From Topomyia yanbarensis (taxonomy: Eukaryota > Arthropoda > Insecta > Diptera > Culicidae), in contig NC_080672.1 in assembly GCF_030247195.1 (NCBI RefSeq), forward strand, positions 247,117,209 through 247,181,208: a stretch of DNA of 64,000 nucleotides. Reading direction: 5' to 3'. A program made the translations under genes and the position numbers. Below, piece after piece: positions 1 through 10,757 of the stretch. Every line of letters begins with the position of its first letter. Positions within the stretch are counted from its first letter, which is position 1. The notes beneath the pieces are model-generated. The model did no database searches, was not told where the DNA came from, and saw only the letters and a list, made by a program, of their open reading frames with translations.

Positions 1-164
1 AAAATATTACCTAATTTACAAACAACTTATTAGAAATAATTATACCGTACAAAATCGAATCAACCACTATTATTAATAAACTAGACATTGTGAACTGAAT
101 ACTTTGTTCATCTTTTCCAGCTCTAATAATATCTGCTAGACGTGCCATTAAATCAACCAATTAT

Positions 165-1130
165 TCCAGGACTAGGGTTGCCACCTCTGGAGAGGCTTTG
201 ACCCGGAGATTTTCACTGACTTGGGGGGTGGTGAATTTTGAGTGGAACGAGACAGAAATTGGAATCAAAGCGATTTCTCGGCATTTTAGAGCACTTTAAT
301 CGCTTTTGATCACTACGTTAAAGTAAAGCTGTAAATTTTTAACGTTTGAGAACGGTTTTATCGGTTTAATCTGGTGTAGTATTTCACTTCCCCGCCTAAG
401 TGTCAAGAATACAAAAGCACCAGCTACTCTTACTGTGGAGGATAAGTCGCACGAACATCGCTCTCCTCCACAACTAACAGGAAAAGGAGGCACGGCTTCG
501 ACATCACAAGGGAAGCATTATGTGGTGTCTGTTATTCATTACCAGCGGTCGCAACAAAAGGGCAAAACAGGGGGCAACCCCCTACCTAAAAGACAAGGGT
601 CATTGCAGGAGTAGCAACATCACCGGAAGAACTCGTTTGGTGTTGAACTAGTCAGTTGGATTAGAAGAAATCTGCCATACCTTGGTGCAGCTGGCGATAA
701 GCACCACTAACAGTGAAGTGATTAGGTAAAATTTGCAGCAAAATAACTTTTTACACCATTTTAAGCGACTTAGTAGAATTAACAGTAACATTTCAATTGT
801 AGCATATAGCGAAATATTACTTTCCTTAAATTGTAGTAAATTTTACTTGTTTTTCATTTTCATTGCTTTGTGAAAGAAATCAGCAATATTTGGTGAACTC
901 ATCTTCGCCACCTTGAAACGAAGGGTTAATTGGGAAAAATAATTCTGAACCAGAGTAATAGTTAAATATGACTTTTTAAATATTTTGTAAAGAATCAATT
1001 AATTCCAAAAAAAATTGATCCTATGCTTCTTCCCACCAAACCCGGAGAAATTGATGTAAAACCCGGAGATCACTCCAGAAAACCAGAGTCTCCGGGTCAA
1101 ACCCGGAGGGGTGGCAACCCTATCCAGGAC
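165..1130. mobile_element. hAT-type MITE with 8-bp TSD
   Basis: The element occupies 173-1122. Its ends are inverted copies of TAGGGTTGCCACC, and it is flanked by TCCAGGAC at 165-172 and again at 1123-1130. An 8-bp target duplication is the hAT hallmark. CCGGAG-type motifs recur near both ends and the interior is AT-rich with no transposase frame, so it is non-autonomous. Confidence 0.8.
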
Positions 1131-2166
1131 CAAGGTGTCGATTGATTTCCATGCTTCTCCAAATGCTGTTTTCAGCCGAAGTGCCGAAGCCATACCAAAA
1201 CATCGTTGATTTGCGATGCGAGAAAGGATTTTTTTCCTTTTTGTGGAATCAATTACGGCATTATCCTACAGAAACATGTAGGTTTTTCAACACAAGTTAT
1301 GCCAAAATCAATTAGGACATTTCCAACGAGTTCTATATGCTTTTCTGATCTTGTGCGATATAATGCAAATTAGCGTCTTGCCGCGATGAAAAATTCATTT
1401 AAAAATAAGAAGTGTAAGTCAAGATATGGACTTGTTACGGTTACTTGTTGTGTTACGAAGTATCACACAAAAATCGATTTCATTTTGATTTGATTTCAAA
1501 TTTGCGCAATATTTTGGAGTCCAAAAAATGCGACACATGCAATCTTTGTTTTTCTTTGCATGCATGTAAGTTATTACTCCTACCGTTGTAAGCTGCGAAT
1601 AATTTGCTTTTGTTTTTGCTTGACCCCAAAACTGAGTCAAGCTCTAACCCCAACCGCTGTCAGTTTATGGGAACCCGGGCCTATTAAGACCGGGGGGTAA
1701 TTCGGACCCCTTCGATTTCTCAAAACATCGTAAGACTTTCTGACTGTCGAACATATTGATGGAACCGCTATTCTAAAACTTTAATTTTGATAGATGAACG
1801 ATCTCCGTTTTTTTTTAGAAAGGAGTTAAAACTTGTTTCTTTTTTTGCCATCCCCAGAACAAAAGTCATTATAATGGTAAAACCGTGATTAAAGCAATCA
1901 ATAAAAGTGAAAAAAATAACAGATAAATGTTTTGGAAAGCTTGAGGTTCCTATTTTATACAATGATTTTTATTTTGGTAAAAACACATATGTTCATCACT
2001 TTTGTGCGAAATGGGCGTACACATTCGAGCTAAACCTGTGCGTTCCACGAGAAAAATGGCGAAGGAACATGCAACTCTACAGCACAGAAGATCGTAAAGG
2101 AAGGTCGAGGACACTGAAAAAGGCATATGATGACTAACCGTATTCGGGAGCTACTTTGCGAGCGCA
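1131..2166. other. Unassigned AT-rich spacer
   Basis: No gene or clear repeat boundary is visible. The longest frames are short and lack recognisable domains. The stretch near 2040-2140 could be a remnant of the 5' part of the mariner-like transposase that continues after the TTAA MITE, but the match is too weak to claim. Confidence 0.4.
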
Positions 2167-2801
2167 TTAACCCATTATTGCCCAACTTATTTTTCACGCG
2201 CATCACAAATTGTGTTTTCCGATCGAAGAAAAATGATGTGGTCATTCCAGTAAAATTATTTTTGTACTCAAAGTAGCTGATATTATAAGGAACAACCCGT
2301 GAAAATTTAAGATTGATCGGTTAATCGGTTCCTGAGATATGGTGATCGCCGCGGATGAACTTTTCAACAAAATACAACTCCGAGATAATCGAGTTTTACT
2401 GTCGGTGCAGCGAGTCAACGGTCTAGCGTATCAAACACTACGTACCGCCTACAAGTGGTGAATGGGTAGCGATCTATGAATAGCTGTAACTTAAGTTGTA
2501 GTATTCCGATCGTAATGAAACTTTGAGAAAATTTTCCTCAGCGTATTTAGTTTCAGAATATCTAATTTACAAAAATTCGATTTTTTTCATCCTAACAAAA
2601 ATGTGTAACCCCTTAAGTGAAAATTTATTAAAAACAAGACATAAACACCGGTTTAACCGCTCTAACTTCTCTAAACATATTCTGCAAAAGTATATGAACA
2701 ATATTAACTCGTTGATAATGCCTGTTCTGCGTTATTAATTGAGTAATAGGAGTTATTCTTAGCACCTACTATATATAGTAGGTTGGGCAATAATGGGTTA
2801 A
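2167..2801. mobile_element. piggyBac-type MITE (TTAA target)
   Basis: TTAA followed by CCCATTATTGCCCAAC at 2171-2186 is matched by the exact inverted copy at 2782-2797, followed by TTAA at 2798-2801. A TTAA target site with ends beginning CCC is characteristic of the piggyBac superfamily. The ~627-bp interior has no transposase, so the copy is non-autonomous. It lies just upstream of the mariner-like transposase remnant. Confidence 0.8.
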
Positions 2802-2939
2802 CAAGATATTAAACTTTCGACAAAAATCCAGTGATTTTATTCACGGCCGAGAGCATGTTTACCATCAATCCCGTGTCCATTTCCAGCTCTCTTCCGGTAA
2901 ATGACGTAAACAACGGGTACAAAATTGTGTACTTGAAAA

Positions 2940-3400
2940 AGCTAGTGTTATGATGTTTGGGTTGGAGGCTTCGGGTGGTAAAAAATGGACGTGGTGTTTA
3001 TTCCAGAACGCGACAAAGTGAACACGAAGGTCTACGTCGGCATTTTAAGTAAGTATGTCCTTCCGTATAGTAAAGAGCAATTGGCATCGAAGTTGCATGT
3101 GGTACATATTTCAACAAGATGGATCCGCAGCGCTATACCTCAGAAGTGGTTGCGGGAATATCAGCCGTTCTGGGCGAAGATTATGTGGCCATCATCCAGC
3201 TTCTACCTTAATTCATTGGATGATTCAGTGTATGGCACGTCATGAAGGCCAAGGGTTTTTCTAAACGCAACTTAAGTACAGCGAGCGTCAGAAAAACATT
3301 GACACGTACCAACTCCGTCTGGATGTTCGGATATTCCGGCGTTACAAGAAGTTAAAAGACAGAGGAATTGGTTAGAGGCGCAGAGCTTGATTTCGTCGAT
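2940..3400 (+). pseudogene. Mariner-like (Tc1/IS630/mariner) transposase remnant
   Basis: This is a broken piece of a DDE/D transposase, the cut-and-paste enzyme of mariner-type transposons. One frame carries VFIPERDKVNTKVYVGIL and later the segment FWAKIMWPSSSFYLNSLDDS, which resembles the family's FWPKDMWPPSSPDLNPLDY block near the last catalytic Asp. The middle catalytic segment FQQDG is in a different frame (from about 3110), so at least two frameshifts separate the pieces. The DNA-binding N-terminus is missing or unrecognisable, and stops follow 3245. It is a dead fossil; the exact ITm clade cannot be fixed from this fragment. Confidence 0.75.
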
Positions 3401-4204
3401 CCTAAACCTGCTTGGCCAATTTCGATGCGTTGAATAAAGAAAAGGATCATGTCTTAGGCGGAATCTACAAACAAGTTTTTTTTAAATCATGCATTAGAGC
3501 TTTCATTGACCATTGCAAATTGATCTTTGTGAATTCGAATACGAAACCTAGATGAGGAAAGATTTCCAACTGTCTAGCTCAAGATTTCCTGCATGCGATT
3601 CTAACTACTCGTTTGTATCACCATACTCTACACTTTTCCGTCCGTTTATGGAAATGGTGAGAATACACGGTGAACTGCATACGGTGAATGTGGAATTTGA
3701 ATCAATTTATTTTATTTTCTGATTGCTGATTGCCTAGAAACAGCTTGCAGAAAATTTTCATAACTATTGTTCAACTGCAACGCCTTTGAGGATTTTCATA
3801 AGAGTGAAAAACGTGATTTCGAGAATCTCCTGCTACCTCCTTTACATAAAATCATCCAAAATTGATTTTATCTACGTCAATACATTTACTGGTAGTACGC
3901 AGACTTTCAATTACATACACTAGAAACAAAAATTGTCCGTACAGCACCCCTTTTTCTAACGGTGTGCCGAGAAACGATCTTTTCAATCACTAAATCATTT
4001 TCTTATAACTTTTCAGACAGCCTTTGCGCTACTATGTACCTCCAACATTTAAAAGTTTTTGGCTACATACTTATAGGTTTCAAAAGATGTTCAATAAAAA
4101 GTTCTACGATCTACCAAAGCAATGCAAATAAAATGTCCGTACCCGATCAGAATATTATAACAAAAAACTACTATATCACCCGTTTACACTTGTTATAATA
4201 TGGC
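3401..4204. other. Unassigned AT-rich spacer
   Basis: The first part probably holds decayed transposase sequence. Beyond about 3480 I see no gene, repeat boundary or regulatory feature that can be supported. Confidence 0.4.
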
Positions 4205-4486
4205 GTTTTTTAGCTACTAACGAGACCAGATGTATAACAGATGTCGTTATTAGCGCATTTCCCCAAAATTCCAGGCGGCCTTTCCCGATTGAAAGGAACG
4301 GCCGCGCTCCATGAAACACCGCGCTTTGCCCATCTGTCATAATATCGCGATTTTGCATAACGAAGGGCTTAATGATAACACATGTTGTTCCAAAAAACAG
4401 CCCTGCGTTATGCAACATTTTATGCAGGTTGATTATACCAGGTGCAAGTGGTGCCAAATTCACCACGTTCAGTATAATTTAAAAGT
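4205..4486 (-). repeat. Dispersed hairpin repeat, copy A
   Basis: This segment reads on the minus strand like 17393-17620 on the plus strand. The conceptual translations begin VNLAPLAPGI and INLAPLASGI and stay alignable for about 65 residues, although no protein is implied. It contains a stem-loop of 17-bp arms with one mismatch at 4353-4415. It directly abuts the start of a modular microsatellite repeat at 4487. Confidence 0.6.
4353..4415. repeat. Imperfect 17-bp stem-loop
   Basis: The arms are TTGCATAACGAAGGGCT (4353-4369) and AGCCCTGCGTTATGCAA (4399-4415), pairing with one mismatch around a 29-nt loop. The same hairpin is perfect in the sister repeat copy at 17451-17511. Confidence 0.75.
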
Positions 4487-6040
4487 ATTTTTGCCTTTCT
4501 CATGTAAAGAAAGGCTATGCAATCACTGTAAAAATCGACTTTTTATCCGAGGCCCGGAGGGCCGAGTGTCATATACCATTTGATTCAGTTCGTCGAGATC
4601 GGCAAATGTCTGTGTGTGTATGTATGTATGTGTGTGTGTATGTATGTGTGTCATTTAAACTCACACAATATTAAGCTGCTATTGAATTTTTAGTTGATCC
4701 GACTTCCGATTCCGGAGTTACGGATTGAAGAGTGCGGTCACACAGCAAATTCCCATATACACTAATATCACTTTGATGTACAAATGGTGTAATACGTATT
4801 AAAATGGGTCCAACATTACTTGAATTTGCTGGTCTAGGTCACTAATGATCATTCAAAGCAGCTTCGACCACATTGGCCACCTATGACGGATCTTGAGGCC
4901 CCCGGGGAACTCGCCATGTTCCTAAACTAGTATCACACCTATTTCCCAGCGAATTCTTGATCAATTTTTACAAACTTGATTTTAAATTTAAAATACAGTA
5001 ATCCCATTGTTAAATTTCATTCGGCTCTGACTTTTGGTTCCGAAGTTTCAGGTTGGTTGGTAAGGTTACACTGGAATTTCCTATATAAACCGTTACAATC
5101 GTAATACCTCAGAGGCCAAATACTATTGAAATCGTCGCCAAATTACATCCATTCGCAGGTCTAGATCACTGAATGGAAATCAAACATTCTTTGAATATAT
5201 TGTCCACTATCGACAATTCCGGAAATCCCGGTATCCGGGCGTATTCCACAATTTAAGTCACATCTATTCTTAGGTGATGACTGAACCGATTTTCTCAAAC
5301 TATGTCTCAAATCGATGGTATAATATGCAGCTGGGTGTTGCATCGTTCACCCCTCTCCCCCTTACAATTGCACCTCACCCCTTCATCACCCCCCTCGGAC
5401 CACCCTCACACTCGCATTCTCTTCATTGACCCCGCATACCGGAAGTGTATGTGTGTCATTTAAACTTACACAATTTTCTCAGAAATGGCTGAACCAATTT
5501 ACACAAACTTAGTTTGAAATGAAAGGTATAGCGCTCCCAAAAGCTGCTATTGAATTTTTAGTTCATCCGGCTTTCAGTTCCAGAGTTACGGACTGGAGAG
5601 TGCGGTTACACAGCAAGTTCTCATATAAACTGGTAACACCATGATGTCTAAATTATTAAAATGGATACAACATTGTTTGGATTTGCAGGTCTAGATCACT
5701 TATGACCAATCAAAGTTGATTTGACCACATTGGCCACCTATGACGGTTCTTAATGCCTCCGGGGAACTCGCCTAGTCTCTAAATTATTAGCACACCTAGA
5801 TCCCTGGTGGCTAATCAAGAATTTTTTAAATTTATTGTCCACTATCGACGGTTCCGGGTATATACCAGAATCAGTTCTTCGGTGATGACTGAACCAATTT
5901 TCACTACCTTAGTCACAAATGCAAGATATAATATGGGGTTGGATGTTTATCCTACCCTTGATCCCCTACCCCATACCCTTCCACTCCCCCGGCCCTCTCG
6001 ACAAAATGATTCGAGCCAATATATTCCGATTCCGATGGGA
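4487..6040 (+). repeat. Modular microsatellite repeat, divergent copy 1
   Basis: It opens with TTTTTGCCTTTCTCATG, followed by the core GGCCCGGAGGGCCGAGTGTC, a TGTGTGTATG microsatellite at about 4612-4650, and then diverged modules built on a 'ccgacttcc-ggttccgg-agttacgg' theme (about 4688, 5027 and 5568). A second microsatellite-like restart occurs near 5440. The modules are more diverged than in the 13-kb and 18-kb copies, so this is an older or different subfamily. No coding capacity is seen. Confidence 0.65.
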
Positions 6041-6182
6041 TTTATTTTTGCCTTTCTCAATAGAAAGGTATTGCAATTGCTCTGAAAACCGACTTCTTAA
6101 CGGAGGCCCGGAGGACCGAGTGACATATACCATTCGATTCAGTTCGTCGAGTTCGGCAAATGTCTGTGTGTGTATGTATTTG
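6041..6182 (+). repeat. Modular microsatellite repeat, copy 2, left part
   Basis: This is the head of a copy split by the hAT-type element at 6183-13070; it resumes at 13071. The left part carries GCCTTTCTCAATAGAAAGG, the core GGCCCGGAGGACCGAGTGAC and the first microsatellite bases. Confidence 0.8.
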
Positions 6183-7403
6183 CAGGGCCGTCGAGAGCCG
6201 CGCCGGGCCCCGGGGTTCGAAGTACTGACGGGCCGTACCATATATGACTTCTTATTTCAACATCGATTAGAGGAACTATACAAATGCAACCGTTTCAATT
6301 AAACTATTTTTTATGAAAATTGTTTATTTGATACGATTCAATGCGTTAGCTTACCAGAGTCGTCAGTATTTTAAATAAGTAATAGATGAAAAAAATAAAA
6401 ATAATAAAGGAATATTTGTTTGTGGCTGGCCATTAGAATGACTTGCGTCCGATTTGCCATTGCAATTGGAAACCTTTTTTGCGACATTGCCATACAGTCC
6501 ATATCGCCATCGTTCATACTCCCTTGACGCACGTTAATGCTACCATCGTTAATGCTGCTCAGAATCCGAGCTTAGAAAAATTGACATCCCTTCGTGAGCT
6601 TGAAAGAGAAATAAAATTCTATTTATTCCCGCCGCGATGAATCGAAGGTTTGTTTGTTTTCCTCGTCCGTCCGCTCTGAGATCATCAAGCAAAAGTGCAC
6701 CAGATATAGATTATGCAGTTCAGTTATGCTCGAAAATGTAAAAGAACTTCTGCTTTCAAACTGTCCACATAATAACAAATGAATGCTTTGGTTTGTGAGT
6801 GAATTTATATTTCCTCTGCACTCAACCATTCGATTCTGCATAAAATTTCAGTCAGTTTGGAAGTGAATGAATGAGGGAAGCATTGAAACTGAATATTAAA
6901 TTCAGCAAATTAATCAGAAATAGGCAACTGAATGTAAAATTTCGCACCACTGATGCTGCCTTGTTTCTTATTGTTGGTACATGTTGATGATTTTGAGGCA
7001 CTGGATGCAGCTATTGCAGTTGTCACTATGACCTGAACGAATTTTCTTTATTGGTTTCTGAACATGGTAAAATCGGTTTTGGAATCAGTTGTTACATTTG
7101 CGCCAACATTCAGAGAGAAAACATTCCGAATGCGATGAATGGGATCCAACAGCGAAGTCTGCTGTTAGAAAGACTGAGACAGAGAGTTGTGAGAGAAAGA
7201 GTTTCAACTTTTGGTGAATACTAATAGGTAGAATAAGTATCTAGTTCAATTCCCACATTTTTCTGCATCAAATGTGTACACTGGAACCTCTATTTACGGA
7301 CCAAGCCAAGGGTTCGTAAATTGAATTAGTTCGTTTTTTGGGATTTAGATCATAAAAAATTCGCTTCACATTCTTACCAAAATTCGTTGGTTGAGCAACA
7401 TTA

Positions 7404-7690
7404 TCGATAACCCTAACAATATGGGTATTTCCGGAACGGGCTTGACAAGTACATGATGAAAATGGATATTTGGCACCTTTTTGAAATCCAGGATGGAGAC
7501 TTCCGATTGAACAATAATCTCGATAACCCTAACAATTTGGGAATTTTTGAAACGGGCTTAATGAGTAGATGATAGAAATGGTACCTTGGAGCTATTTCAA
7601 ACAATATCTGTATAAACTATGAGGGTATTTTTAAGCGGGTTTGCCGAGTAGATGAGCGATGCCCTTTTGAAGGCCAATATAGCGTCTTCT
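7404..7690. repeat. Short tandem repeat, about 2.6 copies
   Basis: The motif 'tcgataaccctaacaat', followed by 'gggtattt' and 'aacgggctt', occurs at 7404 and 7520 (116-bp period); a shortened third unit starts near 7612. It lies inside the hAT-type element, left of the nested LINE. Confidence 0.65.
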
Positions 7691-8280
7691 GGTTCAGAGA
7701 AGTTTTCTATAATCATATCATCCGCATCACAAATCAATATACCTATATCAATTCTATGATTATCTTTTTCGAAAATGTCAATATTTTAGGTTATAGAGAT
7801 GTCTTAACTGGAATTCGCCATCTTGGTTTTCAAAGTGGCTTCATTCATTGATTTTCGTCATCTTCTCGTCAACCCCATTCCGAAAATATCCAACTTTTAT
7901 TAGTAACACTAGCTAAGAATATGATAAATTGTAAACAACTTCATACTGTACACTTTGACAAACACTTGCGATAAATGAAACCAGAATGGTTCTATTGCAC
8001 TGTTGAATGAATCTAATTGGGTTACGTTCACGTACTTCAGAAAACCATTGGAACGATTGGAACGTAGTTATTATTATTGAGAGAGAAAAAGCCGCGGGAG
8101 TGGATTTTCAAAAGCTCCTTCTCCCGTAGGCACAAAACCTCTATCTTTTAGGTATCAACATTTAACAAACAAACCAAATGATACAATGACTAACACTAAA
8201 CACTGCTTAAAATAAACACTTCTTAAACTCTATCTTACATAGGTAAAGTATTAACATTAACATAAAAAATTGGCTAACAC

Positions 8281-8499
8281 TATCAGGTTTGGGAAAGGGT
8301 GCGCGAAAACAATTTTTTTAAAGAAGTGCGAGTCAAATTGAAGTCAAAGACATTGTAACATTGATTGAACACTCTACACATGCTGCTGACGGGTTCATTT
8401 TTGCCATAATTAGTACGAGACACTGGAAGACGGACAAAAGAGTAGGAACGAAGGTTTCGGAGGCGAATATCAATGTTGAGAAGACGGAGTAAATCAGGG
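8281..8499 (-). pseudogene. CR1-like LINE ORF2, C-terminal tail beyond the insertion
   Basis: The sequence 8437-8499 repeats 10695-10757 exactly, and the ORF2 frame then continues past it (YGKNEPVSSMCRVFNQCYN-like residues) to a stop just before the 3' UTR. This places the missing end of the interrupted RT protein here. The 3' UTR follows down to about 8067. Confidence 0.65.
8437..8499. repeat. 63-bp TSD, left copy
   Basis: Identical to 10695-10757 over 63 bp; the two copies bracket the LOA-like LINE. The mismatching bases on both sides (a/c before, a/c after) set the limits. Confidence 0.85.
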
Positions 8500-8860
8500 A
8501 ATCAGGAATCAGTAGCGTCTGGCTCAAATGGCACGTTCCCCATATTGATCGGAGATTTGTGCCTTGCCAAGAATCGTCTTTTCATCATTTTCCTGATGGG
8601 AAGGATTGGGGAAGTGGTAAGGTTGGGGGTAAGGAAAACAACGACACAGAACAATTAAAACAGAGCATTCTGCACCCCCGGAGTGATGCTGAACGATTTG
8701 CAGGTGTTACAACAGCAGGAATAAAACTTCCAACCCCGGAGGGATTTAGAACCTCTACCCAAACAGTGAGCGGATATATCAACACCCCCGAGGGGATATT
8801 GAGATAACAGAACGACAACACCCCCGAAGAGATATTGTCATTCAAATACGGCTAAAAAAA

Positions 8861-9208
8861 CTATAGCTCTTTACCACACTGGGTTAGGAACAAAAGCATA
8901 TCCTTAAATTTCAGCTCTCTGTACATATGTTCATCTATGTATGGAGAACCAAAAAACCGGATGCGCAATTGCATTAATACAGGGCAATTGCATATCAAAT
9001 GATATGATGTTCCGTAATCGGATTCACAAAAATCACATGAATAATACTCAGCGCGCTGAATAGTAGCCATGTGATAATTGAGTTTGCAATGTCCAGTCAG
9101 TGCCCTGACCAAAATACTGCAGTTGTGCTTGGAAAAATGCAACAAATTTCTTGACATTTTCGGACTCACATCCGGCAGAAAAGCCTTTGTTTGAACGCAA
9201 GTTTGCAA
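8861..9208 (-). pseudogene. LOA-like ORF2 C-terminal Cys/His tail
   Basis: The translation contains a Cys-x2-Cys ... His ... Cys arrangement (YYSCDFCESDYGTSYHLICN) followed by CPVLMQLR, the usual end of RNase H-bearing LINE proteins. It lies directly downstream of the RNase H piece on the same strand but in a different frame. Confidence 0.7.
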
Positions 9209-9347
9209 GCTACGCCAATGTTTGGCATGTTCGAATGCAGCCCAAGAGCGAATCTTGTGCTTTATCTAACTTATTGACGGTGGTAGAACTGGTTCTGGAC
9301 CAACGAAATCAGTCGCAGCGCTAGCTCTAGCCAATTCGTCCGCCCAT

Positions 9348-9710
9348 TCATTTCCAGTAAAAACCGGAATGACCGGGTACCCATAGAAGGTAGATAGCAT
9401 TTGAAATGCTAAGTTCTTCGATTTGAGTTCGACATGCAATTACTAATTTCGATCTCGAATCTGCCGAACTAAGTGCTTTCAGGGCAGCCTGACTGTCAGA
9501 GCAAAAATAGATTCTTTTACCGCAAATTCCCTGTTGAAGTGCGGATTGTACGCCACACAGAATCGCAAAGATTTCTGCTTGGAATACGGTACAGTATCTA
9601 CCAAGCGAATAAGATTGGTTTAATCTCATCCCATGACAATAGACACCAGCACCGGCTCGGCTCCCCAACAAAGAACCGTCCGTATAACAAACTACGTATT
9701 ATTCAAGTTG
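9348..9710 (-). pseudogene. LOA-like RNase H domain
   Basis: RNase H removes the RNA strand during reverse transcription. The frame shows YTDGSLLGSRAGAG with the first acidic residue, FQAEIFAI with the Glu, CSDSQAAL with the second Asp, and LLWVPGHSG near the end, so the main active-site residues are readable. It is truncated at about 9348 and disconnected from a working RT. Domain order RT - RNase H - Cys/His tail matches LOA- and I-type LINEs. Confidence 0.8.
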
Positions 9711-10334
9711 TCGCTCCATCCAGCCAGACCGCCATTCCTCACGAAGAGGAATTCTCACATTGAAAGTTTTAAAAGGAAAACTACATGTGAGTGTAAGGTC
9801 ACTGGGAGCAAGTGTATATTCATCCCAAGTAACCATTTGGGGCCACAGTCTTGTGTGGCTAGTTACACCACCTTGAGGACATCCGCAGACACTCAGTTTC
9901 CTCATCTCTACTTGTCTTAACGATGAGCACAGATGTCGGTTGCTAAGCGTTGCGTGTGTCCAGTTCGCGATATATGAATGTACTCCATGATCTCGTGCTG
10001 TTTCCAAAATGGATTCGAAAGACACGTTGTCAAAAGCACCTTCAATATCGAGAAAAACTCCTAAACTTGATTGCTTTTGTGAAAAAGCTTTATCAACGTT
10101 GTAGACAACATTGTGTAACAGGGTGGTAATAGACTTCCCCCGCTGATATGCATGTTGCATTGAATGCAGCGGGTGCTCGCCCAAGCTACCATCCCGAATG
10201 TAGTGGTCGATTAAACGTTCCACTGATTTCAGAAGGAAGGAGGTCAGACTGATCGGTCTTAAGCTCTTTGCCTCCTCATAAGTGACGCGGCCACCTTTGC
10301 GAATGAATTTGACTGTTATTTCCATAACTGACAT
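9699..10334 (-). pseudogene. LOA-like RT, N-terminal half, catalytic box deleted
   Basis: This is the fingers/palm part of a LINE reverse transcriptase. It shows SLRPISLTSFLLKSVERLID, then HAYQRGKSITTLLHN, the DIEGAFDNVSFESIL block that carries the first catalytic Asp, and CPQGGV. The expected continuation through the F/YADD catalytic pair and thumb is absent; after CPQGGV the frame runs directly into sequence preceding RNase H. The internal deletion makes the enzyme inactive. The start at the first Met is arbitrary because the frame begins at an older deletion junction near 10330. Confidence 0.8.
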
Positions 10335-10694
10335 ACTTCAAACCCACCGGATGCCACGCGGCCTCTAGGCTGGTTTTGTCCGGAGAAAGATAATAGAGTT
10401 ATCAACCTCTTGGTGGACCACAGCCAGTTACTGGGGAGTTCGCCCGGCTCTTCCCAGGCTCCGTTCGCCATTGAGAATATTTTAAACCCCCTCAACAATT
10501 TTACCCATAGCACGGGTCGCATGACACTATGGAATTGGGGTTCCCTGTTTGGTGTTACCACCGGAACAGGTAGTCCGTAATGTAATTCTTAGCCGGTTGA
10601 AACACCCACTACCGACACTACACGGCTTATCTAGGCTGTTCGGAGAAAGAAGCTGACATTTATGGACAGCTCCCATAGATGGCCGAACAGCCAC

Positions 10695-10757
10695 AAAGAG
10701 TAGGAACGAAGGTTTCGGAGGCGAATATCAATGTTGAGAAGACGGAGTAAATCAGGG
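10695..10757. repeat. 63-bp TSD, right copy
   Basis: Matches 8437-8499 exactly. Unusually long for a LINE TSD, but the host LINE reading frame is continuous when one copy is removed, which supports a genuine insertion event. Confidence 0.85.

Larger units (their letters stand above)
8500..10694 (-). mobile_element. LOA/Lian-like LINE, internally deleted
   Basis: A 2,195-bp insertion on the minus strand, bounded by the 63-bp duplication. It keeps a non-coding 5' region (about 10320-10694), the N-terminal part of RT, an RNase H domain, a C-terminal Cys/His segment and a 3' UTR with four 'cccccgga(g)' motifs (8670-8830). Its extreme 3' end is a short ATTCCTG-like repeat. ORF1, the endonuclease and the core of RT are gone. 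The presence of RNase H is what suggests the LOA/I group; the name is tentative. Confidence 0.75.

Noticed and set aside
4176..4466. 96-codon minus frame similar to one at 17399-17608
   Set aside because: The similarity is DNA-level repeat homology around a hairpin. The frame is not kept beyond ~65 codons and has no domain or coding context.
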